Below are positions 36,957 to 46,023 of a stretch of DNA of 64,000 nt, one piece after another (position 1 is the stretch's first letter; every line of letters starts with the position of its first letter). Origin of the DNA: Rhodohalobacter sp. 614A (GTDB taxonomy: Bacteria > Bacteroidota > Rhodothermia > Balneolales > Balneolaceae); contig NZ_JAKEDS010000002.1 in the NCBI RefSeq assembly GCF_021462415.1, positions 124,001-188,000 on the forward strand, given 5' to 3'. The notes below the pieces were generated by a model. The model saw only the letters and a program-made list of their open reading frames with translations. It was not told where the DNA came from and did no database searches. The position numbers and the translations under genes are program-made.

Positions 36957-37955
36957 ATGGCCTTTAGATATGGATTTCTTACATATCTCAGCAGATCTGG
37001 TTCAACTTTTTTAAGCAACTTATTAAATAATTATGCTGACATTTGTGTGACTCTTGAGGGAGATTTTCCACCCGAACTTTTAGGTGTGAAAAATCGATCT
37101 GTGTTGCACATTAACGCATATGAGGAGATTGACTATTACTTTGATTATATCGTCAATAACTCAAGAGTTTCTTCCTGGGATTTGGATTTAAGAAGTTTTA
37201 AAGATGATTTGTATGAGGCTTCATTACCCATTTCCGGAGCAGATATTTTTAAAAAATTATTAGAAGCCTATCGGAATAAGCATAAACCGAATGCCACGGT
37301 TGTTCTCTACAAAGGCGTTCCCTTTTTGCCCTGGATGCTCGATGAAGTTGTTCAAAACTTTCCGGAATCCCAGGTGATTCACCTGTTCAGAGATCCAAGG
37401 GCCGTTTACAATTCCCAAAAAGGGTTGCCACTGCCTTATGAAGAGAGGGATTTTGTGTTCAATCCATTTCAAACGGTGGATGAATGGAAAAGGTCCGTTC
37501 AGAAATGTAATCATCCTGTCCGCCAAAATGTCCTTCCTGTCAGGTACGAAGATCTGATCCTCAATACAGAAGCTATAAGAAAACAGCTGATTTCATTTCT
37601 GAAAACTTCCGACAACCTGGCTACAGAAAATACATTTTCCCAGCGAATTCCGGACCAGGAGCAGGTGATTCACCAGGATGTAGCAAAATCACCCAAAAAA
37701 GAAAAAATACACAGATGGAAGGAAAATCTTGAACCCAGAGAAATTGAAATATTGGAAATCGGGCTGGGCGAACTTTTAAAAGAACATGCCTATGATTTAT
37801 CCGGATCTCACAACACAATCCCGTCACAGATTTCTTACTACAAGAGTTATCTGAGTTACACATTTTATACAGTATTTCACCGAATAAAGAGAATCATAAA
37901 CGGAGTTCGAACCGATCCTTCAAAGTATTATATAAAATTGAAGAGCCGCTTCTGA
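36957..37955 (+). CDS. PAPS-dependent sulfotransferase (1 of 6)
   Basis: A 332-residue enzyme that would transfer sulfate from PAPS to a hydroxyl or amino group, probably on the polysaccharide or its lipid-linked repeat unit. The 5'-phosphosulfate loop is YLSRSGSTFLSNLL near residues 9-22, and the 3'-phosphate motif is VIHLFRDPRAVYNS near 139-152. The C-terminal ~100 residues are lysine-rich. It has no signal peptide, so it acts in the cytoplasm where PAPS is made. The neighbouring glycosyltransferase follows by 16 bp. Acceptor and position of sulfation are not readable. Confidence 0.85.
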   Translation: MAFRYGFLTYLSRSGSTFLSNLLNNYADICVTLEGDFPPELLGVKNRSVLHINAYEEIDYYFDYIVNNSRVSSWDLDLRSFKDDLYEASLPISGADIFKKLLEAYRNKHKPNATVVLYKGVPFLPWMLDEVVQNFPESQVIHLFRDPRAVYNSQKGLPLPYEERDFVFNPFQTVDEWKRSVQKCNHPVRQNVLPVRYEDLILNTEAIRKQLISFLKTSDNLATENTFSQRIPDQEQVIHQDVAKSPKKEKIHRWKENLEPREIEILEIGLGELLKEHAYDLSGSHNTIPSQISYYKSYLSYTFYTVFHRIKRIINGVRTDPSKYYIKLKSRF

Positions 37956-37971
37956 CAAGCAATTTACTTTT

Positions 37972-38910
37972 ATGAAAAATGATTTGATCTCTATTGTAAT
38001 CCCGGCTTTCAATGCTAAAGAATATATAGCATCGGCTATAGAAAGTGTCTTAGGCCAGGAAGGTCTTGAATGCGAATTTGAAATCATCGTTGTGGATGAT
38101 TGTTCTCAGGATGGTACAGCTTCATTTGTCCGCGAAAAATTCAATTTGCAATCGGTTCGGGTCATTGAATTGGAGAAGAATAGTGGACCTGCTCATGCCA
38201 GAAATGTTGGCATTGAAGCTTCAAAAGGAAACTACATTTCTCTTTTGGATTCCGATGATATTTTCCAACCGGAAAAATTAGCCAGCCAATATACTTTTTT
38301 GGAAAATAATCCGGGGCGTGGAGCTGTAATAACCGCATCCAAAACAATTGTAGATAAAAAATATGGAAAAGATATCACCTATCATTTTCCTGTGACAAAA
38401 CTTGAACAGGCAAAAGAAGTATTCTTTTCAAAAATAGCCCGCTTTACCTCCACTTTATTTTTTAGGAAAGAGTTGTACCAAAGCACAGGGGGATTCGATT
38501 GCAGCATGAATCATTTTGAGGATCACGAGTTCTTGTTAAGGTGTATTAAGCACTCAAATCTCGGCTATATCAATCAACTTTTGACCTGTTACAGGGTTCG
38601 TGATGATGGCCTGTCGGGATCCATATCTGAGGTGAGTTTCCTGAATAGCAGGCAGAAATTTGAAGAAAAAGCATTTGATATTTTCCCGGAGCTGAAAGTA
38701 TTCGAACACGAATATTGGTCGAATGAATACTTCGGTCTTGGAAAGATCCTATTGTTTCAGAAACGGAATCGAAAGAGATCCAGATCCTATTTTAAAAAGA
38801 GTATTAGTGGAAATATGCAAAATGTGAAGCCCTATATCGGCCTGATGCTTTCGTATTTACCGCTTTTTGTCAGCATGAAAATCAGAAAAAAATTAATACT
38901 TGAGTCTTAA
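37972..38910 (+). CDS. Glycosyltransferase family 2
   Basis: A 312-residue GT-A enzyme that would add one sugar from a nucleotide donor to the growing lipid-linked repeat unit. It begins ISIVIPAFNAKEYIASAIES, continues with EIIVVDDCSQDGTASFV and NSGPAHARNVGIEASKG, and has the metal-binding DXD as LLDSDDIF near residue 91. A later ED motif occurs in NHFEDHEFLLRC. There is no membrane segment of note. The stop codon is directly followed by the flippase start. Donor and linkage cannot be deduced. Confidence 0.88.
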   Translation: MKNDLISIVIPAFNAKEYIASAIESVLGQEGLECEFEIIVVDDCSQDGTASFVREKFNLQSVRVIELEKNSGPAHARNVGIEASKGNYISLLDSDDIFQPEKLASQYTFLENNPGRGAVITASKTIVDKKYGKDITYHFPVTKLEQAKEVFFSKIARFTSTLFFRKELYQSTGGFDCSMNHFEDHEFLLRCIKHSNLGYINQLLTCYRVRDDGLSGSISEVSFLNSRQKFEEKAFDIFPELKVFEHEYWSNEYFGLGKILLFQKRNRKRSRSYFKKSISGNMQNVKPYIGLMLSYLPLFVSMKIRKKLILES

Positions 38911-40413
38911 TTGCCTGTGAGTAAAAAAGCTGACAAAAAAAAGGACTTATCGAAACAGTTGTCCAAAGGAAGCCAGATTGCCTTTATTGGCAACGGTTTA
39001 TCCAAGGTTTTTTCAATAGGAACCAAAGTAATTATTTCCCGATTGATGGGCCCCTCAGGATTAGGGACGTTTGAGCTGGTTATTTCTCTCACAAGATTTG
39101 CATCCATGACGGGACAAATTGGCCTCCATCAAACCGTTGTTTATTACATATCGCATTTTCGAAGAAATGGTGAAGAAGACAAAATAGCCGCCGTAATCAG
39201 AAGTGGTTTCTTTGTTTTGGGGATTGTTTTCACCATCGTCACACTCCTGATGTTTTTATCAAGAGATCAAATCAAAACGGTCTTTTTTAGTAATGAAACT
39301 CCCGTCATTGTCATCACTGCGTTGACGGTAATGATCGTAGCTTTTGGTTTGAGAAATTATCTGACCATGTGCTACAGGGGCTTGAAAAAGATTACACAGG
39401 AGGTTTTTATAAACCAATTTGCATTCTATTGTATCATTGTGTTGAGTTTGGGGGCATGTTATTTAATCCGTTCCAATATTACGATTCATTGGCTGGCTAT
39501 ACTTTTAATTTTTTCGGCAGTTCTTTCCTTCTCCTTTTCTCTGCCTGTTTTATTTACTCATTTAAAAACAAAAATCTCCAGAGAGGAAGAGCGGACCATT
39601 TTAAAAAAAATGTTGATCTATGGATTTCCACTTTGGGGGAATGGTTTCCTGAACATTGGAAGAGCCCAATTGGATCGTGTGATGTTAGGTATTTTTTCAA
39701 ATACTTCTCAGATTGGTTTTTTTGCAGCGGGAAATACGATCGCCGTTATTTTGTCTTTCATCCTGGACGCTTTTACGCCCATCTCCCAACCGCTGATTTC
39801 CGAGGCTTACGCAAGTTCCGATTTTCAGCAGCTTAACCACATTTACCGAACACTTGTAAGGTGGGGGGCAATAATATGTATTCCACTTGGCGGGGCATTC
39901 ATTTTATTTGGCGAGCCCCTTTTGGCGATCATTTTTGGGGCTGAATTCAGCGGAGCTTACCTCATGCTGGTATTTCTTGTTTTTGGATACACTATAAATG
40001 TTTTGGCCGGGCCAGCAGGAAATATGTTGATTATGACCAATCATCAGAGAGCCAGTTTGCTGTCTCTCTTAGCCGGATTTATAATAGCTATTGGCCTCCA
40101 CTGGTTTTTAATCCCAGTTTATCAGGGAGTTGGTGCTGCCGTTGCAACCGGTGTGTCACTGGCTGTTACAAATGTACTTCGGATTTTCCAGGTGAAGCAT
40201 TATCTCAAGATTTCTTATGAAGTAGCAACCGTAGTTAAAATTTCTGCCGGGATAACCGCATCTGTGCTGTTGGTATCATATTTACGTGGGTTTGGTATTC
40301 ACCTGATTTTCTTGGCGGCTATTTACACAATTATGTGCCTGATATTACTCTACTTCCTGGTAGATATTCGATCTGTCAGGGATAACATCCAATTAATCAA
40401 AAAGAATAAATAA
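38911..40413 (+). CDS. wzx: Oligosaccharide flippase (Wzx, MOP superfamily)
   Basis: A 500-residue membrane protein with about 12-14 hydrophobic helices that would flip the undecaprenyl-linked repeat unit to the periplasm. The N-terminus SQIAFIGNGLSKVFSIGTKV and GPSGLGTFELVISLTRFASM are typical of the polysaccharide-biosynthesis flippase family. The likely start is TTG 38911, directly after the previous stop codon; GTG 38917 is an alternative and no good ribosome binding site favours either. It lies between the glycosyltransferase and sulfotransferase 2, and is the only flippase in the cluster. Confidence 0.88.
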   Translation: MPVSKKADKKKDLSKQLSKGSQIAFIGNGLSKVFSIGTKVIISRLMGPSGLGTFELVISLTRFASMTGQIGLHQTVVYYISHFRRNGEEDKIAAVIRSGFFVLGIVFTIVTLLMFLSRDQIKTVFFSNETPVIVITALTVMIVAFGLRNYLTMCYRGLKKITQEVFINQFAFYCIIVLSLGACYLIRSNITIHWLAILLIFSAVLSFSFSLPVLFTHLKTKISREEERTILKKMLIYGFPLWGNGFLNIGRAQLDRVMLGIFSNTSQIGFFAAGNTIAVILSFILDAFTPISQPLISEAYASSDFQQLNHIYRTLVRWGAIICIPLGGAFILFGEPLLAIIFGAEFSGAYLMLVFLVFGYTINVLAGPAGNMLIMTNHQRASLLSLLAGFIIAIGLHWFLIPVYQGVGAAVATGVSLAVTNVLRIFQVKHYLKISYEVATVVKISAGITASVLLVSYLRGFGIHLIFLAAIYTIMCLILLYFLVDIRSVRDNIQLIKKNK

Positions 40414-40421
40414 AACCTGAA

Positions 40422-41417
40422 ATGGATCTTCTTTCAGATGCTTTTAGAGTACTCGGTCTTTTTGAGATCGTAGATAAAAAAAAGCGGCAAAGAGTCAATC
40501 CGGCCGAGACTCTCCTCGTTTCTGGTTTTTGGAGAAGTGGAACGACACTTCTTATGCAGGCAATTAGTAAAATTTTTAACCGAAGGTCGATCTATGAACC
40601 TTTACATTTTAAAACTGAAGAGGCAAATAGGTTTTACTACAAAAATGAAAGTGACCGGCAATGGATTCCCTATTGGAATGATTACCTCAGTGACGATGAA
40701 TTTTTTCATCTGCAGGAACAGGTTTTGAAAGGAGACCTGAAAGGAGAGTGGGTGAGAAGACATCGCGAGTACAAAGTGGCGTTTGCAGATCCATTGGTCG
40801 TAAAAATGGTAAGGTCGAATTTATGCCTGCCTTATTATGAGAAAAAATTCACATCAAAATGCATACTTCTGATTCGGCATCCGGGAGCTGTATTGGCCAG
40901 TATTATCCGGAACAAGGGAGGAGCAGCCAGAATTAAAGCCCAAATTTCCAGGTCAGACCTGGTCCGTCAATTACTCAGGAAATTTGAAAATGAATTACCA
41001 ATAGATAACCATTTTGATCAGTACCTGGATGATGTGAATGCCCGCATCATTCTTTTATACATGATAATGAACGAACTCCCGCTTTACTGGAAAGAGGCAG
41101 GGTTCATCCATCCATTGGTTATTACCTACGAAGAAATGATCGCCTCGCCTCTTGAGATGTTTTACGGAATAAAAGACTATCTGAATATCGATAATCAAAC
41201 TTCTGATGAAGAAATTTTAAGTATTTGGAAGAATCCTTCGGGAACTACGAAAAAAGAGAGAACCGATATTTCAGTCAATGAACGGTTGAATAGCTGGAGA
41301 TCTGAACTGGATTCGGGAACGGAGGAGATGATTTACCAAATACTTAACAATGGTTCCGTTTTTCCAAGAACCAGAAACCAAATTAACCAGATTGATAAAC
41401 TTGTAACTGAAAATTAG
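40422..41417 (+). CDS. PAPS-dependent sulfotransferase (2 of 6)
   Basis: A 331-residue cytoplasmic sulfotransferase. The PAPS 5' loop is VSGFWRSGTTLLMQAI near residues 31-46, and the 3'-phosphate motif is ILLIRHPGAVLASIIRN near 147-163. A third supporting segment, VITYEEMIASPLEMFYGIKD, is the family's conserved region before the C-terminal helices. It begins 8 bp after wzx and ends 2 bp before the next sulfotransferase, so it is firmly in the operon. It differs strongly from its five companions, which argues for a different acceptor. Confidence 0.85.
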   Translation: MDLLSDAFRVLGLFEIVDKKKRQRVNPAETLLVSGFWRSGTTLLMQAISKIFNRRSIYEPLHFKTEEANRFYYKNESDRQWIPYWNDYLSDDEFFHLQEQVLKGDLKGEWVRRHREYKVAFADPLVVKMVRSNLCLPYYEKKFTSKCILLIRHPGAVLASIIRNKGGAARIKAQISRSDLVRQLLRKFENELPIDNHFDQYLDDVNARIILLYMIMNELPLYWKEAGFIHPLVITYEEMIASPLEMFYGIKDYLNIDNQTSDEEILSIWKNPSGTTKKERTDISVNERLNSWRSELDSGTEEMIYQILNNGSVFPRTRNQINQIDKLVTEN

Positions 41418-41419
41418 CT

Positions 41420-42277
41420 ATGTCAGATACTCCCTATTTTATCGGAATTGGTGCCATGAGATGTGGCAGTACGTGGATTTCGCAGGTATTGAGCGAACAC
41501 CCGGAAGTGTATATTCCTGCGTCTTTAAAGGAAGTACATTTCTTTGATGCCTTTTATAAAAATTCCAAAAGAGATAAAAAAGAGAGGTGGAATTATGGGC
41601 GGGGTATTGAGTGGTACATGAATTTATTAAATGAAGGAGGAAGCCATTTAAAGTCAGGAGAAATAACGCCCAATTATTTGTACGATAATGAGGCCCCCAA
41701 TCTTATCAAACAGGACTTTCCGGATGTGAAGATTATTGTTTCGCTTCGGGATAAAGTTGAAAGGTCGCTTTCACATTTTCAGTTTGTGAAAATGCACAAT
41801 TATCTGGAAACCACCGGAGATGATCTGGCTGACTATAAGAAGTACGATTCGGATTATCATTTTTCGGATTACAGCCATTACGAAGAACGCCTGAAACGGT
41901 ATCACGAGCTTTTTGATGACATTCTTGTTATCAATTTTGAGGATATCAAAGAACGCCCATCCATTGTGTGCAAACAGCTTTATGGTTTTTTGGGAATTGA
42001 GGATGAGTTTCAACCTGCTTGTCTGAACAAAAAAATGAATAAATCCAGGGGCAAGAGGTCTGATTTTTTGTATGAAGTGTTCAAAAAAACAAGAAAAAAA
42101 GTAAAGAAAAACAGGGGGTTGGTTAAAGTATCCAACGCAACCGGCTTTACGAATGTGTTTAAGTTTCTCAACAGGCTGAATCTGTCCGAGAAAAAAGAGG
42201 TGAGTGACGATCTGAAGGAATATGTAGAGGGCTTATTTGCGGCTTCTGATGTAAAAGAAAAATCAAATCAGATTTAA
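41420..42277 (+). CDS. PAPS-dependent sulfotransferase (3 of 6), heparan-sulfotransferase-like
   Basis: A 285-residue enzyme of the Sulfotransfer_1 type found in heparan-sulfate N-/O-sulfotransferases. The 5' loop is GIGAMRCGSTWISQVLSEHP near residues 9-28, followed by the typical KEVHFFD stretch with acidic and aromatic residues and GEITPNYLY. The 3'-phosphate motif is IIVSLRDKVERSLSHFQF near 106. The fold of this group is specific for carbohydrate acceptors, so it is the best single hint that the polysaccharide itself is sulfated. It lies 2 bp after sulfotransferase 2. Confidence 0.87.
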   Translation: MSDTPYFIGIGAMRCGSTWISQVLSEHPEVYIPASLKEVHFFDAFYKNSKRDKKERWNYGRGIEWYMNLLNEGGSHLKSGEITPNYLYDNEAPNLIKQDFPDVKIIVSLRDKVERSLSHFQFVKMHNYLETTGDDLADYKKYDSDYHFSDYSHYEERLKRYHELFDDILVINFEDIKERPSIVCKQLYGFLGIEDEFQPACLNKKMNKSRGKRSDFLYEVFKKTRKKVKKNRGLVKVSNATGFTNVFKFLNRLNLSEKKEVSDDLKEYVEGLFAASDVKEKSNQI

Positions 42278-42313
42278 GAATCGAATCATGGATATAAGCC
42301 GAATCTGAATCGA

Positions 42314-43183
42314 ATGACACCACAAAAGGTAAACTTAATTTACATCGGCCCGATGGGTTACAGTGGGTCTACACTGCTGGATTTGATTTTGAATCAGCAT
42401 GAGGAGATTCAAAGTGTGGGCGAGCTGATTTTTTATGATCGGTGGAGAAAGGACAATTTACTTTGTTCCTGTTCAAAGCCAATAGATGAGTGTGCTTTTT
42501 GGAATAAAGTGCAAAAAATGCTGCCGGATGATTTTAGACTGCATGGAGAACTGAGCCGGCTGAAAACATTTACAGGATTGGACTTCTTTACGAAAAATTT
42601 GTCAAGTGCATATTTTGAGCAAACTTATAAGTTGGTCGATAAAGTAAGCAGGATCAGTTCTGTGAAATATGTTCTGGATTCATCAAAAAGTGTTGGGCGG
42701 TTGGAGAAACTTGCAGAAGGCAAACAGGTTATAAATTTAAAAGTTATACACCTGATCCGAAATGGAAAAAGTGTGGTGCAAAGCAGCCTGAAAGAAAAAG
42801 CCCGGCCCAGCTATGATAATGACCAAAAGACATCCACGCGATCAGCCTATAAAACAGCTTTAAGATGGTTTTTAGTAAACAGAAGAATGAAAAAAGTCAT
42901 CAACAAGTTCTCGTTAGATTCCATCGAAATACGATATGAAGACCTGATAAATGATCCGCAGGATGAGCTGAACCGCATTTTTAGCTTTTTAGATCTTGAG
43001 GCAATGGAAATCACCAATACGATTGATAATTCAAACATTCACAATATAAGCGGAAGCAGGTGGAGGTTTGACAACCAGATAGAAATTGTTCAGACAAAGC
43101 AAAACCACAATTTAAGTGGATACCAGAATTTCATTTTTAATTTAATTGCAGGAAATCTTTATAAATCATATGGATACAAGTAA
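42314..43183 (+). CDS. PAPS-dependent sulfotransferase (4 of 6)
   Basis: A 289-residue sulfotransferase. The 5' loop is IGPMGYSGSTLLDLIL near residues 11-26, and the 3'-phosphate motif is VIHLIRNGKSVVQSSLKE near 143-160. It has the later conserved stretch IEIRYEDLINDPQDELNRIF. A Cys-rich segment (LLCSCSKPIDECAFW), not seen in the neighbours, may bind metal or form disulfides. Its last 14 bp overlap the start of the next sulfotransferase gene, so the two are translationally coupled. Confidence 0.82.
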   Translation: MTPQKVNLIYIGPMGYSGSTLLDLILNQHEEIQSVGELIFYDRWRKDNLLCSCSKPIDECAFWNKVQKMLPDDFRLHGELSRLKTFTGLDFFTKNLSSAYFEQTYKLVDKVSRISSVKYVLDSSKSVGRLEKLAEGKQVINLKVIHLIRNGKSVVQSSLKEKARPSYDNDQKTSTRSAYKTALRWFLVNRRMKKVINKFSLDSIEIRYEDLINDPQDELNRIFSFLDLEAMEITNTIDNSNIHNISGSRWRFDNQIEIVQTKQNHNLSGYQNFIFNLIAGNLYKSYGYK

Positions 43184-43868
43184 AAAACTATGGGTTATCG
43201 GTTTCCCGAAAAGTGGCAATACATGGGTATGCTATTTAACCTCCTACATCTATAATGTGCCCTATTTTGATTTTGCTGATTTGAATTCAAAACCAAAACA
43301 GGAGTGGGTTTACGAAAACACACGAGGACAGCATGAGTGGGATCGGATTCACGGTATTGATGTTTTATACAAGTCTCACAAAATGATTGAGGATCTTCCC
43401 GTGAATACAGAAACCGACCTGATTCTGTATGTACATCGCGATCCCAGAGATGTGTATATCAGCTTTAAACATTTTATGGAAAATGGTTTAGCCGAATGGA
43501 AAGGACGGCTGCAATACCGGTTTTTCGGTTTTTTGGGAGAGAAATCAAGAATCAAGTGGTTTATAAATCAGTGGGAAAATCATTTAAAAGAGTGGGCCGA
43601 AATTGCAGATTTGAACGTCAGTTATGACTCTCTGTTGGAAGAAGGAGCTGATTATTTGTACCCGATTCTAAAAAAAGAAAAGGAAGATTTAGACAAAGAA
43701 ATTGTTGAAAGTGCAATTGAGAAATTTAGTTTCAAAAGTATGACGAAAGGACGGAAACGGGGAAGCGAGGATAAAGACAGTTTTTTTAGAAAAGGTGTTT
43801 CAGGTGATTGGGAAAATCACCTCAGCAAAGAGGAAAGTGATTTGTTTAACCCGGTTTTAAAAGGATAA
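43170..43868 (+). CDS. PAPS-dependent sulfotransferase (5 of 6)
   Basis: A 232-residue, rather short member of the Sulfotransfer_1 family, closest in pattern to the cytosolic type. The 5' loop is VIGFPKSGNTWVCYLT near residues 7-22, and the 3'-phosphate motif is LYVHRDPRDVYISFKHFM near 85-102. The C-terminal RKGVSGDWENHL resembles the RKG motif that binds the PAPS 3'-phosphate. I chose ATG 43170, since the in-frame ATG at 43146 lies deep inside the previous gene. It overlaps that gene by 14 bp. Confidence 0.87.
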   Translation: MDTSKKLWVIGFPKSGNTWVCYLTSYIYNVPYFDFADLNSKPKQEWVYENTRGQHEWDRIHGIDVLYKSHKMIEDLPVNTETDLILYVHRDPRDVYISFKHFMENGLAEWKGRLQYRFFGFLGEKSRIKWFINQWENHLKEWAEIADLNVSYDSLLEEGADYLYPILKKEKEDLDKEIVESAIEKFSFKSMTKGRKRGSEDKDSFFRKGVSGDWENHLSKEESDLFNPVLKG

Positions 43869-43872
43869 ACAT

Positions 43873-44655
43873 ATGGCTGCCAATATTCTTATTAATTCTC
43901 ATCGCCGTTCAGGAACTCATTTTCTTATCGATTCCATTCGGGCAAATGTTCAGGATGCGTGGTTTCCCAATCATTTTTTGTTGCCGGCAGATTTTAATAT
44001 TGGCTCTTTATTCGGAAAAGATGAGAAGGTTTACAAAATATTTAAAAAGTATCTGAATGAAGACCGGCCTGTGATTATTAAAAGTCATCTTTTACCCGAG
44101 GAGATGAATATTGAAAATCCGAAGGATAAATTTGAACAGTTAATAAAGGATACTTTTCAGCAGTCAAAAAAAATCTACATCTACAGAAATGGAAAGGATA
44201 CGTTGGTTTCATTATATCATTTTCTGAAACCGGGAGTGGACTTCCATAATTTTTTGGAAACAAAAAACGACCATATCATTAGAAAAATACGGACAGAACA
44301 AGCATATGATGAAAACCGGGTGCGTTACTGGGGATATCATGTGGAGGAATGGAAGAAAGTTGAAGACGTGTGTATCCTGAAGTTTGAAGATTTAAAGAAT
44401 AACTATACTGAGGCGATAAAGTCAGTCTGTGATTTTATAAATGAACCACCTCAGGATCCTGTCAAAAAACCTCAAATACCCCGTTTTAAACTGCTGCATG
44501 GAATTCAAAAAAAAATGAGTAACCTGGGAATTACACCATTGCCCGCAAGCTCATCAGTCAGGCCCCGAAAAGGAAAGGTTGGGGATTCAGATTCCTATTT
44601 TACCAAAGAGTTAGACACTTATTTTAAGAAACAACTCGAGCATTCTGCCATTTAA
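43873..44655 (+). CDS. PAPS-dependent sulfotransferase (6 of 6)
   Basis: A 260-residue sulfotransferase. The 5' loop is ILINSHRRSGTHFLIDSI near residues 4-21, and the 3'-phosphate motif is IYIYRNGKDTLVSLYHFL near 100-117. The C-terminal RPRKGKVGDSDSYF again shows the RKGxxGD pattern of the PAPS-binding tail. It begins 4 bp after sulfotransferase 5 and closes the block of sulfotransferases before the polymerase gene. The acceptor is unknown. Confidence 0.86.
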   Translation: MAANILINSHRRSGTHFLIDSIRANVQDAWFPNHFLLPADFNIGSLFGKDEKVYKIFKKYLNEDRPVIIKSHLLPEEMNIENPKDKFEQLIKDTFQQSKKIYIYRNGKDTLVSLYHFLKPGVDFHNFLETKNDHIIRKIRTEQAYDENRVRYWGYHVEEWKKVEDVCILKFEDLKNNYTEAIKSVCDFINEPPQDPVKKPQIPRFKLLHGIQKKMSNLGITPLPASSSVRPRKGKVGDSDSYFTKELDTYFKKQLEHSAI

Positions 44656-44688
44656 CATATAATTTCTCTTTTAAAGTTCAGGTATTCC

Positions 44689-46023
44689 TTGAAACTACGT
44701 GATATAGAAAAATTTGTATTCTTTGCTACTCTGGCCGGTTTATTTATTCCGCTCTCGGTAAATATCAGGGTGATCAATTTGTATGTGTGGAATATTCCGG
44801 CAATAGCTTTAATGATAGTCGTTTTTTTGCAGTCTTTATATACAGGCTTTTGGAAAGTTCAAAAGTGGGATCTCTGGGATTACAGTTTAATTGGTTTAAT
44901 GTTTGTGTTGATCATTTTTTCGATGATCGGTGCCAACTTTATGAATAACCTTCCATTTCTCACCCAATATATAACCATACTGTTTATGGCTTTTTATGCC
45001 AGAAGAGCATGGGGCAGGGTTATTACTCCCAAAGTGCTGGTAAGCTTTGCACTTATCAGCGTATTTATTCAATCTGTAATAGGAATTATACAACAGCTTA
45101 CATTTAGTCAGTTTGGAAATCCAAAAGCTTATTTTGGGCGCGGACAAAGTACAGAACTAAGAGATTCGTTTGGAGTAGAAATCAGCAGGGTACAGGGAAC
45201 TCTGGGCCATCCCAACCTTGTGGGAAATTGGTTTATTACTTTGTTTCCGTTTCTTATAGTGAGTGATTTTTTTGACCGGAATAGAATAGCGTGGATAATG
45301 AAGAGAATAGCTGTTCTTCTCGGTTTTATTGGGCTTTTATTTACGCTTTCGCGGGGAAACATTGCCTTCTTTAGTTTATTATGCGTTTTATTCATACTCC
45401 CCTGGCTGAGATTAATCAGTCCCAAAATGTGGTCTTCTTCCCAAGTATTAACCAGAACGGTATTTGTTATTGTATTGACATTATCCTTGCTGTATTTAAT
45501 CACCACAAACATGGAAGCGATAAATACCTACTATTCGGTTTTAGGGGATAGAATAGAGCAAGCTACATCTGTGAGAAATTCCAGGGGAACGGCAGATTTC
45601 AGGTTAGAGATGAACAAAGGTGCCTTACAAAAAGTGGTTGATCAAAAATTTATTCTTGGGAATGGCTTTAACAACTCAAGGAATATTTGGTCGGATGTAG
45701 ATACCGATATTCCCGTTTGGTGGAACTACAGACCCCATAATGTTTATCTGGCCCTGGCGGTGGAAGGAGGAATCTTCGCTTTTATTTTTTACATCATAAT
45801 AACCTGTCTGCCAATCTATTACCTTTATAGAAAAGTGAACTCCAGTGAGGTTTTGAAATATGCCTTTCTTTTTGCCTTGTGTGCCGGGTTTTTATTTGGC
45901 CAAATTTATCTGACGCATCTTTCGCCTGAATATGGTGTTTTATACTCTCTTATTTTGGGAAGCAGTATGGGGTATATTGATGAGATTTCAGCTATGTCCA
46001 ATTCTCTGAGAGAAATCAGTTAG
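44689..46023 (+). CDS. wzy: O-antigen ligase/polymerase family protein (Wzy)
   Basis: A 444-residue inner-membrane protein with about 11 hydrophobic helices. The Wzy_C/O-antigen ligase signature appears as RVQGTLGHPNLVGNWFITLF, LFTLSRGNIAFFSLL, and the periplasmic WWNYRPHNVYLALAVEGG. The enzyme would polymerise repeat units in the periplasm. The start is TTG 44689. Its stop lies inside the 3' end of the minus-strand SGNH gene, an 8-bp convergent overlap. Confidence 0.85.
   Translation: MKLRDIEKFVFFATLAGLFIPLSVNIRVINLYVWNIPAIALMIVVFLQSLYTGFWKVQKWDLWDYSLIGLMFVLIIFSMIGANFMNNLPFLTQYITILFMAFYARRAWGRVITPKVLVSFALISVFIQSVIGIIQQLTFSQFGNPKAYFGRGQSTELRDSFGVEISRVQGTLGHPNLVGNWFITLFPFLIVSDFFDRNRIAWIMKRIAVLLGFIGLLFTLSRGNIAFFSLLCVLFILPWLRLISPKMWSSSQVLTRTVFVIVLTLSLLYLITTNMEAINTYYSVLGDRIEQATSVRNSRGTADFRLEMNKGALQKVVDQKFILGNGFNNSRNIWSDVDTDIPVWWNYRPHNVYLALAVEGGIFAFIFYIIITCLPIYYLYRKVNSSEVLKYAFLFALCAGFLFGQIYLTHLSPEYGVLYSLILGSSMGYIDEISAMSNSLREIS

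Noticed and set aside
39369-39836. 155-codon open frame within wzx
   Set aside because: It overlaps the flippase in another frame, is Cys/Phe/Tyr-rich and matches no family pattern.
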